From Glossina fuscipes (lineage: Eukaryota > Arthropoda > Insecta > Diptera > Glossinidae): DNA of 64,000 nt. Of this stretch, positions 1 through 11,440 are shown piece after piece; the first letter of the stretch is position 1; every line of letters starts with the position of its first letter. The stretch covers positions 1,397,564-1,461,563 of the forward strand of contig NW_023998464.1 in NCBI RefSeq assembly GCF_014805625.2. Direction: 5' to 3'. A model generated the notes under the pieces. The model saw only the letters and a program-made list of their open reading frames with translations. It ran no database searches and was not told the origin of the DNA. The position numbers and the translations under genes are program-made.

Positions 1-649
1 CTCGCGTACACAAAACTGTTAACAGGAAGCAAGCCACATTTCATGCTTTATAATAATACTTAGTTCAAAAAAATGTAAAACTTATGATAAACTGGAAGGG
101 AGAGATTTGTTTGTAAATTTTTCTCTTTCGTTAATTTTACGATATTCTCCTTGCAGCATTGCAGAAAGTATTTTCATAATTTTGAAAGAAGCTGAAATTA
201 TTTCGTCATTACTTTTGAGTTGCTATTCCTTGTATTCTTACTCACAGAGTAAAAAAATTTAATTTAGTGTATGTAGGTAATGTCTTAACACAAAATTTAC
301 GGAGATCGTTATGAACAGAACGAGTATTACTGATGGCAGCATTACTGTCACTATAGTTCTTTCTCGCAAAATATCAGCTATGTGTGTGTTTAATGGGCAT
401 TTTTTCTACCGACATTTCTGGTTCATCTTCTGGAAAATTAAACAAACTATTCTTCATTTAAGTTCGTGGGAGTATACGTATAAAAAGGAGCGAAAGTCAT
501 GCCAAACATTCGCCAAATATGACTCGATATTTCTGAAGTAATGATCGATCAAAAAAGTCAAAGGAAATACTAAAAAATAGTCGAAGCTCGAACACGAAGT
601 AGACATGAATGATTGGAAGTCTTCGTTAACTTCTCCCTACGAAGCTTGA

Positions 650-694
<45 letters not shown>

Positions 695-1557
695 ACATTA
701 ATCTCCACTTATCTCCTTCAGCGAGGATGCCAACAACATTTGTCCGTGTAAGCAATTGCCGTAACCTACATCATAGTTTATTGCGCCGATATTGTTTCCT
801 AGGCATTTTTCGTCAACCGTTACTATCTTCCTCCTTTGTGTTACGTAGCGAAATAAGTGATTCCCGCGTTTAGTGTATTCTTGGAAGTAAAATTCAGCTT
901 ATTCAAATCAAACAAACAGCCGCAGGATAGTCATTTTAACAAGGGAAACCGCACCTTTATCCAAGGGAATTCGATTCATTTTCTCGGAGGGTGTGCAAGT
1001 ATTAGTCTAGGGTACAGAATAAAACTGAAAATATAGTGTTCGAGCTATACGAACTTTATAAGTTATCCCAAAACGTAGAAGGTGCCCTACACAGCTTCTT
1101 GGAGCTTTATATACGAACTTTACGTTTTCTAATTAACCTGAAGAACAGCCTCGTTAAATCCGTCGGAGTGATTACGAGTGGAAGCGCTATGATACCCAAA
1201 GCAACAAATAGCCGTGAATCAATACCATTGGTTTCAAACATGAATATCATTGGTCCTTTTTGGGGTGTCAACTGGTCGTGGTGTATTATAGTTTGTTGAA
1301 AACAATTTAAACCACCGCTAATGCAATGATAGCAAATAATGAGCTAGATGGGCCAAAAGTCGTGATAATGCGGGCTCCCTTTACGATGGAATTCGACCAG
1401 ATATTTGCCCGTTCAGGAACTATTTGCAGTGCTAACGGAGAATATTCTAGCCTCCCCGTATTATCAGAAGACATTACTACTTCCGATTTCAAAAGGTGAA
1501 TTGTTGTTTCCCCGAACTCCGTCTGATTCTTGTGACGAAAAGCAGTTATAGGTTCTT
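1..1557. other. Noncoding stretch, no gene recognised
   Basis: AT-rich sequence interrupted by a (GA)n microsatellite. Two opposing open frames (1036-1299 plus strand, 1307-1492 minus strand) are free of stops for about 60-90 codons, but I recognise no domain in either and see no start context or splice pattern that would make them exons. The minus-strand frame contains a hydrophobic end. It could be a decayed transposon body upstream of the mariner scrap at 1558, but nothing in it matches a transposase motif I know. Confidence 0.5.
653..693. repeat. (GA)n microsatellite
   Basis: About 20 uninterrupted GA dinucleotides. It generates artificial Arg-Glu and Ser-Leu repeats in the overlapping frames on both strands. 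Confidence 0.97.
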
Positions 1558-1803
1558 TTGAGGGCAGCCCTGAAAGAGGAGACGTTTTTTCGAGATAGAA
1601 TTCGAAAATTGCCTGAGAGATGGGAGAAAATAGTATTTAACGATGGACAGTGCTTCGATTATTCTGTTCATTTTGTTCTGAAAAAAATGCATTTTTGGCC
1701 ACAAAAAAAAGACCAAAACAAAAGATTAATCTATACTCCCAATATGCAATACAATAGCAAAGACCACTCATCTTACAAACCGACAGAAATTTGTTCACAA
1801 TGA
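1558..1803 (+). pseudogene. mariner-type transposase, C-terminal remnant
   Basis: The first roughly 30 codons read FFRDRIRKLPERWEKIV followed by a short NDGQCFD ending. This is the typical C-terminus of mariner (DD34D, Tc1/mariner superfamily) transposases, which end in a 'F...GI.KLPERW.K.....G.YF' pattern and would cut and paste the element in the nucleus. The residues after FDY have no family resemblance and are probably read-through into flanking DNA, since related copies in this window stop right after YFD. No DDE catalytic triad, no N-terminal helix-turn-helix and no terminal inverted repeat are visible nearby. It is a dead fragment. The family assignment rests on the motif only. Confidence 0.6.
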
Positions 1804-2953
1804 TAATACAAGAATTATAAACTATTCTTAGACCTTCTGAACGCAGGGATCGGTCTCCCTTGAATGATACTCATTAAGCATAAAAAATCTATATTTGGCA
1901 GAATCAATGAAACCTTTCTGTGAAGTTCACAAGATTCGAAAACGTTAATAATAAGAGTGAGCTTAGTTAGAAAAAATCTTAGAGGTGATAAAATTGTTTT
2001 AAAAGCATTGGTTTTTTAGTTTTATGGAAACCTATTTTAACCTTTGAAAGAATCGAATAATCGATCTTGCGATTTTTGGTCGAACGTTGCTTCCCATCAA
2101 CGGAAATGGATATGAGAATTAAAATAGCTATGAAGATCATTCTTTACTCACGTATTTTTGTGTCAAAGATCATGTGCATGACGTCAACAGTTCAAAGTTT
2201 TAACATTAGACTTGCAGTGACACGTAACAATAAAAAAAATGCAGACAAGCACTCTTTCAGTTTATGATATCAACACATTTCAAGTTGCGCATATCTGTAC
2301 ATACGTATGTATTGTATGCTGTAAACGAGGGTTTCTAGAAAAAGCTGAGCGTGTATATTTGCTTTGCTACCTGACGTCATGGCTAAGTCGATTAATGTTG
2401 GCAAAAGCATCCATATGCGGCGGATTTTGTGTAGATGGACCGGATGTCAGAGCATAGAGAGCGTGTAAAAGTGTATTGCACTTCACCGACACGGCGCGCT
2501 TCACTTCGTATGTGAACACATACCCATAGATGAGCATGCATTCATTTATCTATCTGTCTATCTATCCATCCATGTATCTACTTGCATGTCTATGTATGTA
2601 TATGTGAAATCTTCGGCTACATTATTGTTGTGAGTGTCTTTTGGCTCCTTATGATGTGGCTTAACTATAGTTAAAATGGTACGACTTTTCTACATTAAGA
2701 TGGATATACTTTATATTACTGCGCTTGTTCTTGTTGCTGCTATGCTTATACGTGACTGGCAAGTGCTTAAATTTACACCGGAAACTAGCTTTGATTATGT
2801 TCTATGCTCTAATGACACATGCAAAATGCATCTTCATCATCCTTTTCATTGACATAATAATCGTCATCATCGTTGTCATCAGTACCACGCTGATGATTGT
2901 GATGTTAGTTATTGCTAGGTAATCACAACAGCTATAAGGATTATTCAATAAGA

Positions 2954-2998
2954 TTGTGTATGTGTATGTGTAAGTGTATGTGTCTGTGTGTGCCTGTG
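2954..2998. repeat. TG-rich degenerate microsatellite
   Basis: Imperfect TGTGTA/TGTGTC repeats in a stretch of about 45 bases. Confidence 0.85.
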
Positions 2999-5900
2999 CA
3001 TTATAAGCTAAGCAACCTTTGGATAGTCTCTAGAGTTTAGCCAGACTCCATTGTTATTCTCAGCTCATTTTCAACAGTTTATAATTCTTCATCATATAAT
3101 CCACATACTTACATACGTGCTAGTATATGGTATGTTTATGTACCCTTCCTGATGCACAGATATATGCCTGCGTGTACAAACATTGTTAAACTGTTAATCT
3201 TGATTTTGTATTCTTGTGGTTGCCGTTCAAAATTCAAGTGTACAAGTATTGCAGCAGCGCCAGCAGCGCCAGCAGCAGTTCAGGTACATACGGCAATTTA
3301 ATTTAATTGCTTCAATAATTGGCCAGAAATGAAATTTCGCAAACTCGAAAATTGTGATAAGATTTTGGCAAATATTTTGAATAAACATGATTTACTATAT
3401 GATAATTTCACATTAATTAATATTAATGGAATACCTACCTATGAGGCGAGCTTATATATCCAACTTCCTTCAAATAATTTTGGATTAAATAACTAAAAGT
3501 TCCTCATTACGGCTTGTGTAGATACGTCAGTTTTTTGGCAATAACAATGGCTATTAAATATTCTCATATACGCATTAGATGCTATGCCTAGAAGGTGATA
3601 TAATGTTTTATATATATTTAGAAAATTTGAGTCAGCTTTTCTTGGCTTCCATTTAATCTTTATTCATAGCTGTTGCAAAATTTGTTCAAGTAATTGACCT
3701 AAACTTTGACCATATTTTCGCCATTTTTTGAAAGAATGTTTAAATTTAAAGAATATATGTTGCATCGCCCTACAATTAAATGTTACGTAGATTATTGGCT
3801 CTTGGCGTTGTTCTTTTGATACCGAAAACTGTAATTAAGAATAATTTATTAATCAACTTAGACAAAATCAACAATGAGGATAATACGTGGTGTCTAAAGG
3901 CTGTGCAGAATGACGCAGTAAAGTGAAATACATCAATTCGTATTTTCAATGCAGACGTCATCCTTATCATTTAGTCTAGTCCTCTAAACATTGGTCATAG
4001 GCTTTTAATACGTATTTGTGTTGATATTATTAATATATTTGTCTATAGTGCATAGTTAGTCGTCTACTACTCTATTCATCGTGTGCAGACGTCAGAAAGG
4101 GGGTAGGAGGGAATTTACTTTCCATAAAAATAACGCAATGAGTTCAGGTCGAGGGCCTTTGGCCTTTGCTTTGAAATTAGAATCGTCTTACGTAACTTTA
4201 ACGGAATAGAATTGTAGAATGTTGCGCAAGTTTGCTGAAAAGTATGTGTACCTCAGGGCGCGAAATTCGAAGGGCAAGTGTAAGTGCTTCACGAGAGGTG
4301 TTTATCTAAAAACTTGAAACTTTGGCTGTCAAATAACATCATCCTGCGATACAGACATTTGAGACACTAATTAACGTCGCTGCATACATTACTTCATATA
4401 ATTAGGAACACGATAGCAATCAACTCTTACGAGAGTTAGAAAAGGGTTGCAAAGTGATGAAACTTTCGTTAGACCAGAACTAGGCAGCTTGTTGATTGTC
4501 ACAGAAAGGGACACAGAAATGGGACTTAGTAACTTAGTACTTAAGAATATTTTGCACAGTTAAGGAAAATTGATTAAATTGCTTGGACTGATTTTGAAAA
4601 TAATAAATATGTATGGACGTTTGGCCTGAGATTTATCCATATCTGTGTTATAGACCATTGAACCATTTTTACATCACTTATTCCAAGCTATGACGTTTAA
4701 AAATAGTTGAATAAAACTCTTGGGGGATATTTAATTTAAATGTAATTTAACTAAATATTTTAATTTTTTCAATTTTGTTCATTTATTATTTGATCAACTA
4801 GTTGAAGACGTCCCAAAATACATGTAGACACCGTCGCGGCCAGGGACTACTATAGATAGAGGGGTGGACGAAAATGGGAGACACAAATAGTACTTGACTT
4901 GAAGAATCAGGAAAGTGGCAAGAGGGTGCTAGGAGAGCGCAGATCAAAGAGGAAGTAGTCGCGGTAGTAGGTTGCACAATGCACGGATGTTTAAAGGGTT
5001 TGATTAGTCTTAACGTTTATCCTGCTTGGCGAAGCTCATTCAGATATTTTGAGGAAGTCGCTTACAAACTACAGAAAATATCGATTAAAGGCTATGGGTT
5101 GTGCAACAAAATTTTACTCATCATTATACTAATGTGCCGTTAACCAATAAAAACAAAAACTTACCGTTCCTGAAGAAAGTAGTTGCTCTCGATTTCCCAT
5201 TCTTCCGTAAGCATAATTAATATGCATTCGAGAGCAGAGGAAGTATAAAGCAGTATAAAGCAGCAGCATATCTATGTACCGAGTTAATTTAGTTAAGACC
5301 ATCTTGGTTCGTCCACTCGGTCGTCCACTTATCCGCCTGGATGCATATTGTCAGAGATAGAGCTTGAGGGGAACTCGAATCGATCTGCCGTCATGCCCTT
5401 AGGAAGTAAGAAGCTTAAACTTATATTTAATAACGACTGCTATTTTGAAGGTTTGGAAGGCCGTCTGAAATACAAATGAAAACGTGCCTAAAGTATCCCT
5501 ATGAGTGTGTTTTTATTTTACTAGGCTTTGAAGCTAAAAGTAGATACTACCGTAACAGGTTGTGTAAATCCTACTTAGGGTGCTTGCAAACTTCGTGTTA
5601 AAGAATTTAAAGACACACCTACAAATTTAATAAACTTAATAAGTTAATGTGAAAAAGAATGTTCTGATTTTGGGAAGTAAGGTACCAAGGAGTCGCTCTA
5701 AATCAGAAATAAATTCTTTTCTCGTTATTTTTATAGCGTACTTTGTTTTTGCGGTTCAAAGTAAGAGTTATTTTTTACTTATTTTCCTACATCGTATGCA
5801 AAAAAATAAATTGTAGTTAGTATTTTTGAATATTTTTAATCCATTTGTCAAATCAATGAACCTGAAACTTTGAATTTGTCTAAAAAAAAGAAGGAGAAAA

Positions 5901-6089
5901 ACTGAAATGTAATTTATAGCACATTTTACATTTGCGTCAAACTAAATGGAATGACATATGCAACTACGAACATATAACAACTAGAAAAAATATATCTTCC
6001 AATGCATAGACACCTTATATGCATGAATGTATGTGCAACTATAGAAAATTGTATTTATATTTGGGGAATAATACTAAATTGAATAAAAA

Positions 6090-6147
6090 GTTTTTTGTGG
6101 TATATATATGTATATATATATATACATATGTATATATATCACAAAAC
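6090..6147. repeat. AT-rich near-perfect palindrome
   Basis: The left arm begins GTTTTTTGTGG and runs into alternating TATATATG. The right arm ends with the inverse, CATATGTATATATATC followed by ACAAAAC. The two arms, about 28 bases each, pair almost throughout and could extrude as a cruciform or, if transcribed, fold as a long hairpin. The non-TA ends (TTTTGTG/CACAAAA) pair too, so this is more than a plain TA microsatellite. Confidence 0.85.
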
Positions 6148-7327
6148 AACAAAATTGAACGGAAATGCTTGACGGGCTAATCTGTGTGTGTGTGTTTGTG
6201 TAAATTCATATGTTATAAATTACAAACGATTTCGTGCACATCGGGCCACAAATAGTTAAAGTTCATATATAAAATATTTGTACACAGCAGTGAGTGTAGT
6301 GCAATTTTATAGACAATAGTTGCGTATATATAAATATATAGCCTAATCCGTAGAAATACTTATGGAGAGAGACGAGTCTAAGAGCATGTTTAAAGATTTA
6401 TATTTTCAAACGACCCCTTCTTGGAGATGAGTGTGTACAGACTCTGTTATTTTAATTGCGACGCGTTAAGCGCACAAAAGATTTTTTCTAAGCCCACGAT
6501 CAATTGTGATAGCTAAGCTGTGATCTCGCTCGTCACTCTTTCTATCCGCCTAACCAATTATTTCACCCATCTATTGAAATTATGCTTATTTGTCCGTTCA
6601 CGCCTGCTCCCTGCCCTTTTTGTTGTCTTCATTCCCTTTTGCATCTATTCTTATAACAATATACTCATTTTTATCCCATCGATAAACGAATAGAGAAAGA
6701 GAGATGTGCAATTATGGTGCATTTAAGGCTTACCCTTAGAGTAAGTAAGCAAAAGATAACAAGCTCTAGCATTACTATGGTTCATTAGGTTTATGTGTAA
6801 GTTAGTTGTGTACTTGATTTATAAAGGTCAACTTTGCTGACAGGAAAATTTCTGAAAGTGCATTTAAATGCACTTCTTCTATCTATCGTGAGGGTTTTCG
6901 AGACTGGCATTCACCTACAATTGCGAAAAGCATCTTTCTCATGGTAGTACGAACTTTTTTTTTTTGAGATTATGATAATAAAAAAATTTCCTATATCACT
7001 GCTACCGATTCGAATTTTGTGCCTTCGTCCATTGCACAGAGGTTTTACTCTTTACATAAATAAATTGAAAAAATTTTTATATACATTTTCAAATTTTTCT
7101 CTTCCCTTTTATACCGCCTATATACGAATGTCTTAAAAAGGAAGCGTGATTTCTGTACATAAGTAAAGATATCTGTAACAAAAACGTTATGACTGCCTCT
7201 ACGAACTTGAATTGCCTATCAAATCCAATTGAAGATCAAATAAAGCCAAGTATTTGAAAATGTCACAAACTCAATTTTAAATTTATTTTTCGTAATGATT
7301 TATATCTGCACTATTTTACACAGGTGA

Positions 7328-7379
7328 AGCTTGCTGCGAAATATGACCAGTTTCGCTTGCTGCGAAATTCGACCAGTTT
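7328..7379. repeat. 26-bp tandem duplication
   Basis: Two adjacent copies of a 26-base unit beginning (A/C)GCTTGCTGCGAAAT and ending GACCAGTTT, differing at only about three positions. A recent local duplication. No larger array is present. Confidence 0.9.
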
Positions 7380-8544
7380 ATTATTAAACGAAAGGCAATG
7401 GGACCAGACTGATGCTTAAGTGATATATTTTTTCAAAAAAGAACATCCAGTGATGATGGGAATAAAATGGGTTTTTAAATCTAACGCAAACTCCAATCTC
7501 CAAGCTTTCCGAGATCTGGCTTTACATCTGCGATTAAGATGAACTCTGTGCCTTTCCAGCGGAATTGCCTTCATTAGGCAGCTACAAGCGAAGTCTGCCG
7601 TATTCACAGAAGATATTGTATATCGAAGATATTTTTTGGCGACTTTTCACTATTAAGCCGGTAAGCTGCTCGCATGCTTGTCATTGTCTAGCAAATGTTG
7701 ATTGTTAAAATGTAGTTAAAGCGCACGAAGGTTCTTGTATTATAAAGAATATTCTAAAAACCAAGTCGAGCCTTTCTGCAAATCAGGCCTGTGGTGAACG
7801 GAATGCCCAAACTCTTGTAACATCTCTACAGATCGGTGGGTAGAAATGTCGTTTAGTAATTTAAGGTTTTTTTGTCAAAATCAATTTTTCCTTGTATGCA
7901 AAACCTTCCACGTCAGTCCAACGAACGTCGTTTCCGTAATATGTAATACAAGGATTTGAAACAGCAGATTAAAAGGGGATGTCGTCGTTAATCTGGCCAT
8001 AATTGGTGAGGTCGTGGAGATTAATAATAGTTATAAATAAGAGTAAAGTCGATTACTAATAACCGCTTTATTTATATACAGTTGATAGAAATAAAAAAAA
8101 AAAACATAAGAAACAGTTAGTATGAGTATTTTATATTATGAAAAAATACTTCTGTAATGGATTTCATAGAATAGTAAAGTAAAAGAACTTAAAAAATACT
8201 GCAAAATCCTTCTCCTGTGAGATAGTAAACTTAGCTTACAAGATTACATATGTACAGCACAAAAAATATAAGCAATGTGTACGTACGAACAGCTGAAAAT
8301 CTTCATGAACGTATTGCACGCAAAACCATATTTAATTTAAGTATAAACGAAGGCACCCGATAAGTAATCGTTCAAATTGAAAATAAGTAAGAATGCTATA
8401 GCCATTCACCTAAGACAGTCATTCACACATTTTATTAATAGTGCATCAAAAATTATGCAGTGTTTTTATGTAAAGGCGTAAATTTCGTGAAAGTATCCTC
8501 CCAAGGATACTCAAAACGTCGGTTAACGGGCGCTAAATTTTGCG
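7380..8544. other. Noncoding stretch, no gene recognised
   Basis: Contains a few frames with weak protein-like composition (for example 7416-7607, minus strand), but no family recognised. A perfect 8-bp-arm hairpin (AGTATCCT, loop CCCA, AGGATACT) lies at about 8492-8511. Confidence 0.5.
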
Positions 8545-9280
8545 ACATAATCTACTTGTCAGAGATTTTTTTTTCCAGTCACTTCCCTCGTAAGAAATCA
8601 CCATATATACGGTGGGACCTAAAAATTACACCTACGTGATCCAAATTTCCTATGGCTAATTTACTGAGGAGCAATGCACGAAATATTAAAAATTAGCCTT
8701 TTTTGGCATTCAGGAGTTTTAGGATCCACATAACAGATCTGCGTGATGTAAATTCGATATTCGTTCGTTTTTATGTCAAATTATTATTATGAACAAATCT
8801 TCATCAAAAATATTCAAAATTGGGCATTTTTACCGTACAAAGACTCAGTTTTCGTAGGAGAGTCGTATGAGACGGGGTTTAGTCATCCAACTCCATCCAA
8901 TCCAAAGCTTTCGCACCAATTTAGGAGGACGAACTACTCTTTCTAAGTGAAAATTATACTATATTTTAATGCCACCTCTCCACGAAATAGGGCAGTGGTC
9001 TCACTTTCAATAGCGTTCGACGTCGGGCCAATACGTCTTAGTGTACCAAATGTCGTCAAAATATCTCGAAAAGTTCTAGGTTGGGTAAAAAATATATGAA
9101 CTCACGTCAGGCAGGTGGACGGAGGGACAAGCTTTGATCTATTCAGAAAGTGACTTTGAATCAAGTGGTATAATAAAATATGTATTTAAAGTCTTTCTAA
9201 GTGTTATATACATAAGTCAGTAAAAATTTAATATACCCTGTACCACAATTGACGTAAGAGGTAACTAGGGTATGATCGTT
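8545..9280 (+). repeat. Family A dispersed repeat, near full length
   Basis: I define family A from shared blocks in this window: 'GCGTTCG..C.GGGCCAA.ACGT', then 'TCGTCA.AATATCTC.AAA', a GACGGACGGA-like core, 'ATCGATTCAGA..GTGATTCT', 'AAGTC.TTCTGGGTGTTA.ATAC', and an end of AATATACCCTGTACCACAATT followed by GGGTAT. This copy carries all of them, preceded by an upstream body shared with the copy at 18.7-19.8 kb (for example the block around 8876-8935). No open frame is conserved between copies, so it looks noncoding and nonautonomous. Terminal short ATACCC/GGGTAT complementarity is visible. The exact 5' boundary is uncertain. Confidence 0.7.
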
Positions 9281-9588
9281 GATGTAATTTTTCAAAACGG
9301 ACAGACAGACAAATAGGCGTCAGAATCATTTTCCGAATCGACCGGTATAGTAAAAGATGAGTTAATCTATTCTCGAGTTGGTTTCGTTTTCACACATCGA
9401 TCATAGCTATATTGGAAAATTAGTTTATAAGTGCTCCTCTTCAATATGTAACTAAAGCTATTCTCTTATGAAGCATACGACTGGTATTAATTTTTCCGAC
9501 TAATTGAAATTAGATGAAAAGTATGCTTATGAAAGTCAATTCATGTCGATGCTTGATTTCACACTAACACCCACTACTACAAATTTGT
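9281..9588. other. Short noncoding stretch
   Basis: I see nothing recognisable. Confidence 0.5.
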
Positions 9589-9662
9589 CAAGCCGACAGC
9601 CCTAGATGCTAGTGCTTTTAAGACTTTAGTCTAAATTTATAATAATAATAATAATAATAATA
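9589..9662 (+). mobile_element. 3' tail of I-like LINE or its SINE
   Basis: Starts AAGCCGACAGCC, continues through TAGATGCTAGTGCTTTTAAG and ends in a (TAA)n run of about eight units. The same block ends the SINE at 13625-13795 and, more diverged, the I-clade LINE ending at 30813. It matches the SINE tail better than the LINE tail (TAGATGC.AGTGCTTT.AAGACTTTA is shared). No tRNA-like head is visible upstream, so this is a 5'-truncated insertion. Confidence 0.7.
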
Positions 9663-10459
9663 CATATTTGTTTCTTAAATTGAATGTTGAAAGACATTCA
9701 GAAATACACGCTAGACCGAATGAAATTATGATTTACTTCAGATGAATAATCTCAACTCATTATGATTGTTTGTTCTATTAGTTTCCTTCCTTTTTCAAAG
9801 GCAGTCAACAACAACAGACGATTGGAAAAGGCTTAGCACGAATGCGAATGCTTGACCTGATCCTTAATAAAACCAGTTGTCATTGCTTGAATTTCTTGTG
9901 ATCTTGTTGACATTAATTGCAATTGTTAGTTCTTGTGTGGCTTCAAGTCGGCCACGTCTTTTTCAGTTTCAATGAATAATTTTAGTTTTTTATGAAATAT
10001 ATTTTTAATCCTTTGTTTATTATTCTGACCATTATTATGTTCTCTTTTTTGAATTTTTATTTAATAATAAATTTCTTGATCTTTTTAAATCCTTCGATTG
10101 TAGTATTTTTGCTTTTCAAAATTGTTGATATTTCTTCTTTTGAAAATGTACGTTGTGGGGGGTGCAAGGCTTATGTTTGTGTGCTAAACTTGATAGAGAT
10201 AAGGTTGTTAACAACAAACTATCAAACCATTGTGTAGTGTAATTGCGTGGGACAGAGTTTTATGTGGATGATGATTCTTTATATAATTCATTTGCTTATT
10301 TAAAAAGGCCAGATATTCCTGGGTAAGCTGCCAATATATCAAGTACGCTGAAGGACTATGAATGCACACCAGGACATTCTACAAAGCATGTATCGTCGAG
10401 GGAGCAGGAGACCGAAATGCTCCACATGTGCATGGGGGGGCTATGTACACTATCTGAAT
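9663..10459. other. AT-rich noncoding stretch
   Basis: The open frame at 9992-10237 is a run of Phe/Ile/Leu codons expected from T-rich DNA. I do not regard it as a gene. Nothing else seen. Confidence 0.55.
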
Positions 10460-10600
10460 CGATTTAACCTTGTCTGTCCGGTTGTCTGCCTGCCTATCTT
10501 GTTTTCTTATGGTTAAATGTACAGGTCGCAATAGTTGAGATATTGTGATGAACGAACGCTGTTGAATACGCTTCGAACGGAGCACTTTTTCGACCCCTTC
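10460..10600 (-). repeat. Family A repeat fragment (minus strand)
   Basis: On the minus strand it shows the family A core: AATATCTCAACTATTGCGAC, then a TAACCATAAGAAAACAAGAT block, a GGCAGGCAGACAACCGGACAGA core and AAATCGATTCAGATAG. Only the middle of the repeat is present. The long minus-strand frames here (10379-10606, 10494-10736) are by-products of this repeat. Confidence 0.7.
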
Positions 10601-11440
10601 CCACACAACACCTTATTTTGAAAAATGAGTATATGAAAAACTGTGTGCTGTAATAACTGGCGCAGGGTATTGAAAAGTTCTCAATGTACCACAATAATGT
10701 TTTTACGCCTTCTTTTTTTGTAATGGACGTGGACACTCAACACTCTTTTGCCCACAATAAGACACAACGTAATGCAAAATAAATAAATGAGACGTGATTT
10801 AACGAAATTCGTTTTCCCTTTGTTTTTAAATGCTATTCAATCTCCTATTGCACTATATGACTTCCTTTATTTTTATATCTCATAAACATGATATTGTGCA
10901 GTTATTTGTTTGTATAGGACTTTTAGCAGTTTTCTCTCTTCCGTTATAATACTTTATAGTCATATTCTTCCTGGTAATTACTGTGTGCTTTGTGGCCAAT
11001 TTAATCGCGAACATTTTATTGGGTAACAAACTTCTTGTTTATTACAAAATAAAAATTACATCTTTTATTAAATTTTAATATCCCTTAGAACAGTAATAAA
11101 CCGAAGATTTACATACCATAACCAAACCAGAACGAAGTATTGCCCTAATGTAATTACATATAAATTCTCGTTTTAAAAGGGCATTACATTTTGTAAAGAA
11201 ATTAACCTTGATTAATAAATGCTTTTTTTTTAAACTTTTATAGCTGATGAATATGCAGATCCCTCAAATTCTAACTTAAGTTGAACTTATTGACACTAAA
11301 GCAAAAACGTGTATGCCATCGTATTAGGCTGTCCCTTGGTAGCAACGGGTTCGACAACAAGCAATTTCAAAAAGTATTATTGTGCTGTCCTTGTCTTGTA
11401 TAAACGGTACATTTTAATGGCGTTTGAAGAATACAGTATT
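10601..11440. other. AT-rich noncoding stretch
   Basis: I see no gene, RNA or repeat that I can support. Confidence 0.5.

Larger units (their letters stand above)
1804..7327. other. Noncoding stretch with simple repeats
   Basis: No coding region supported. It holds degenerate TCTA repeats (about 2551-2582), a TG-rich tract (2954-2998), short CAG-type repeats (3253-3280) and a small duplicated GTATAAAGCA at about 5246-5266. The open frame at 2725-2922 is hydrophobic only because it crosses ATC/GTC-rich low-complexity sequence. Otherwise I see nothing. Confidence 0.6.

Noticed and set aside
570..873. Opposing frames with Arg-Glu and Ser-Leu repeats
   Set aside because: Produced by the (GA)n microsatellite at 653-693.
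2725..2922. Small hydrophobic protein with Ile/Val-rich stretch
   Set aside because: Comes from ATC/GTC-rich low-complexity DNA; no start context, no conservation evidence.
7416..7620. Copia-type reverse transcriptase hint (KWVFK at about 7468)
   Set aside because: Only the five-residue match; the residues that should follow (the conserved Arg/Lys/Gly block) are absent.
9992..10237. Membrane-protein-like frame
   Set aside because: Phe/Ile/Leu run expected in T-rich sequence.
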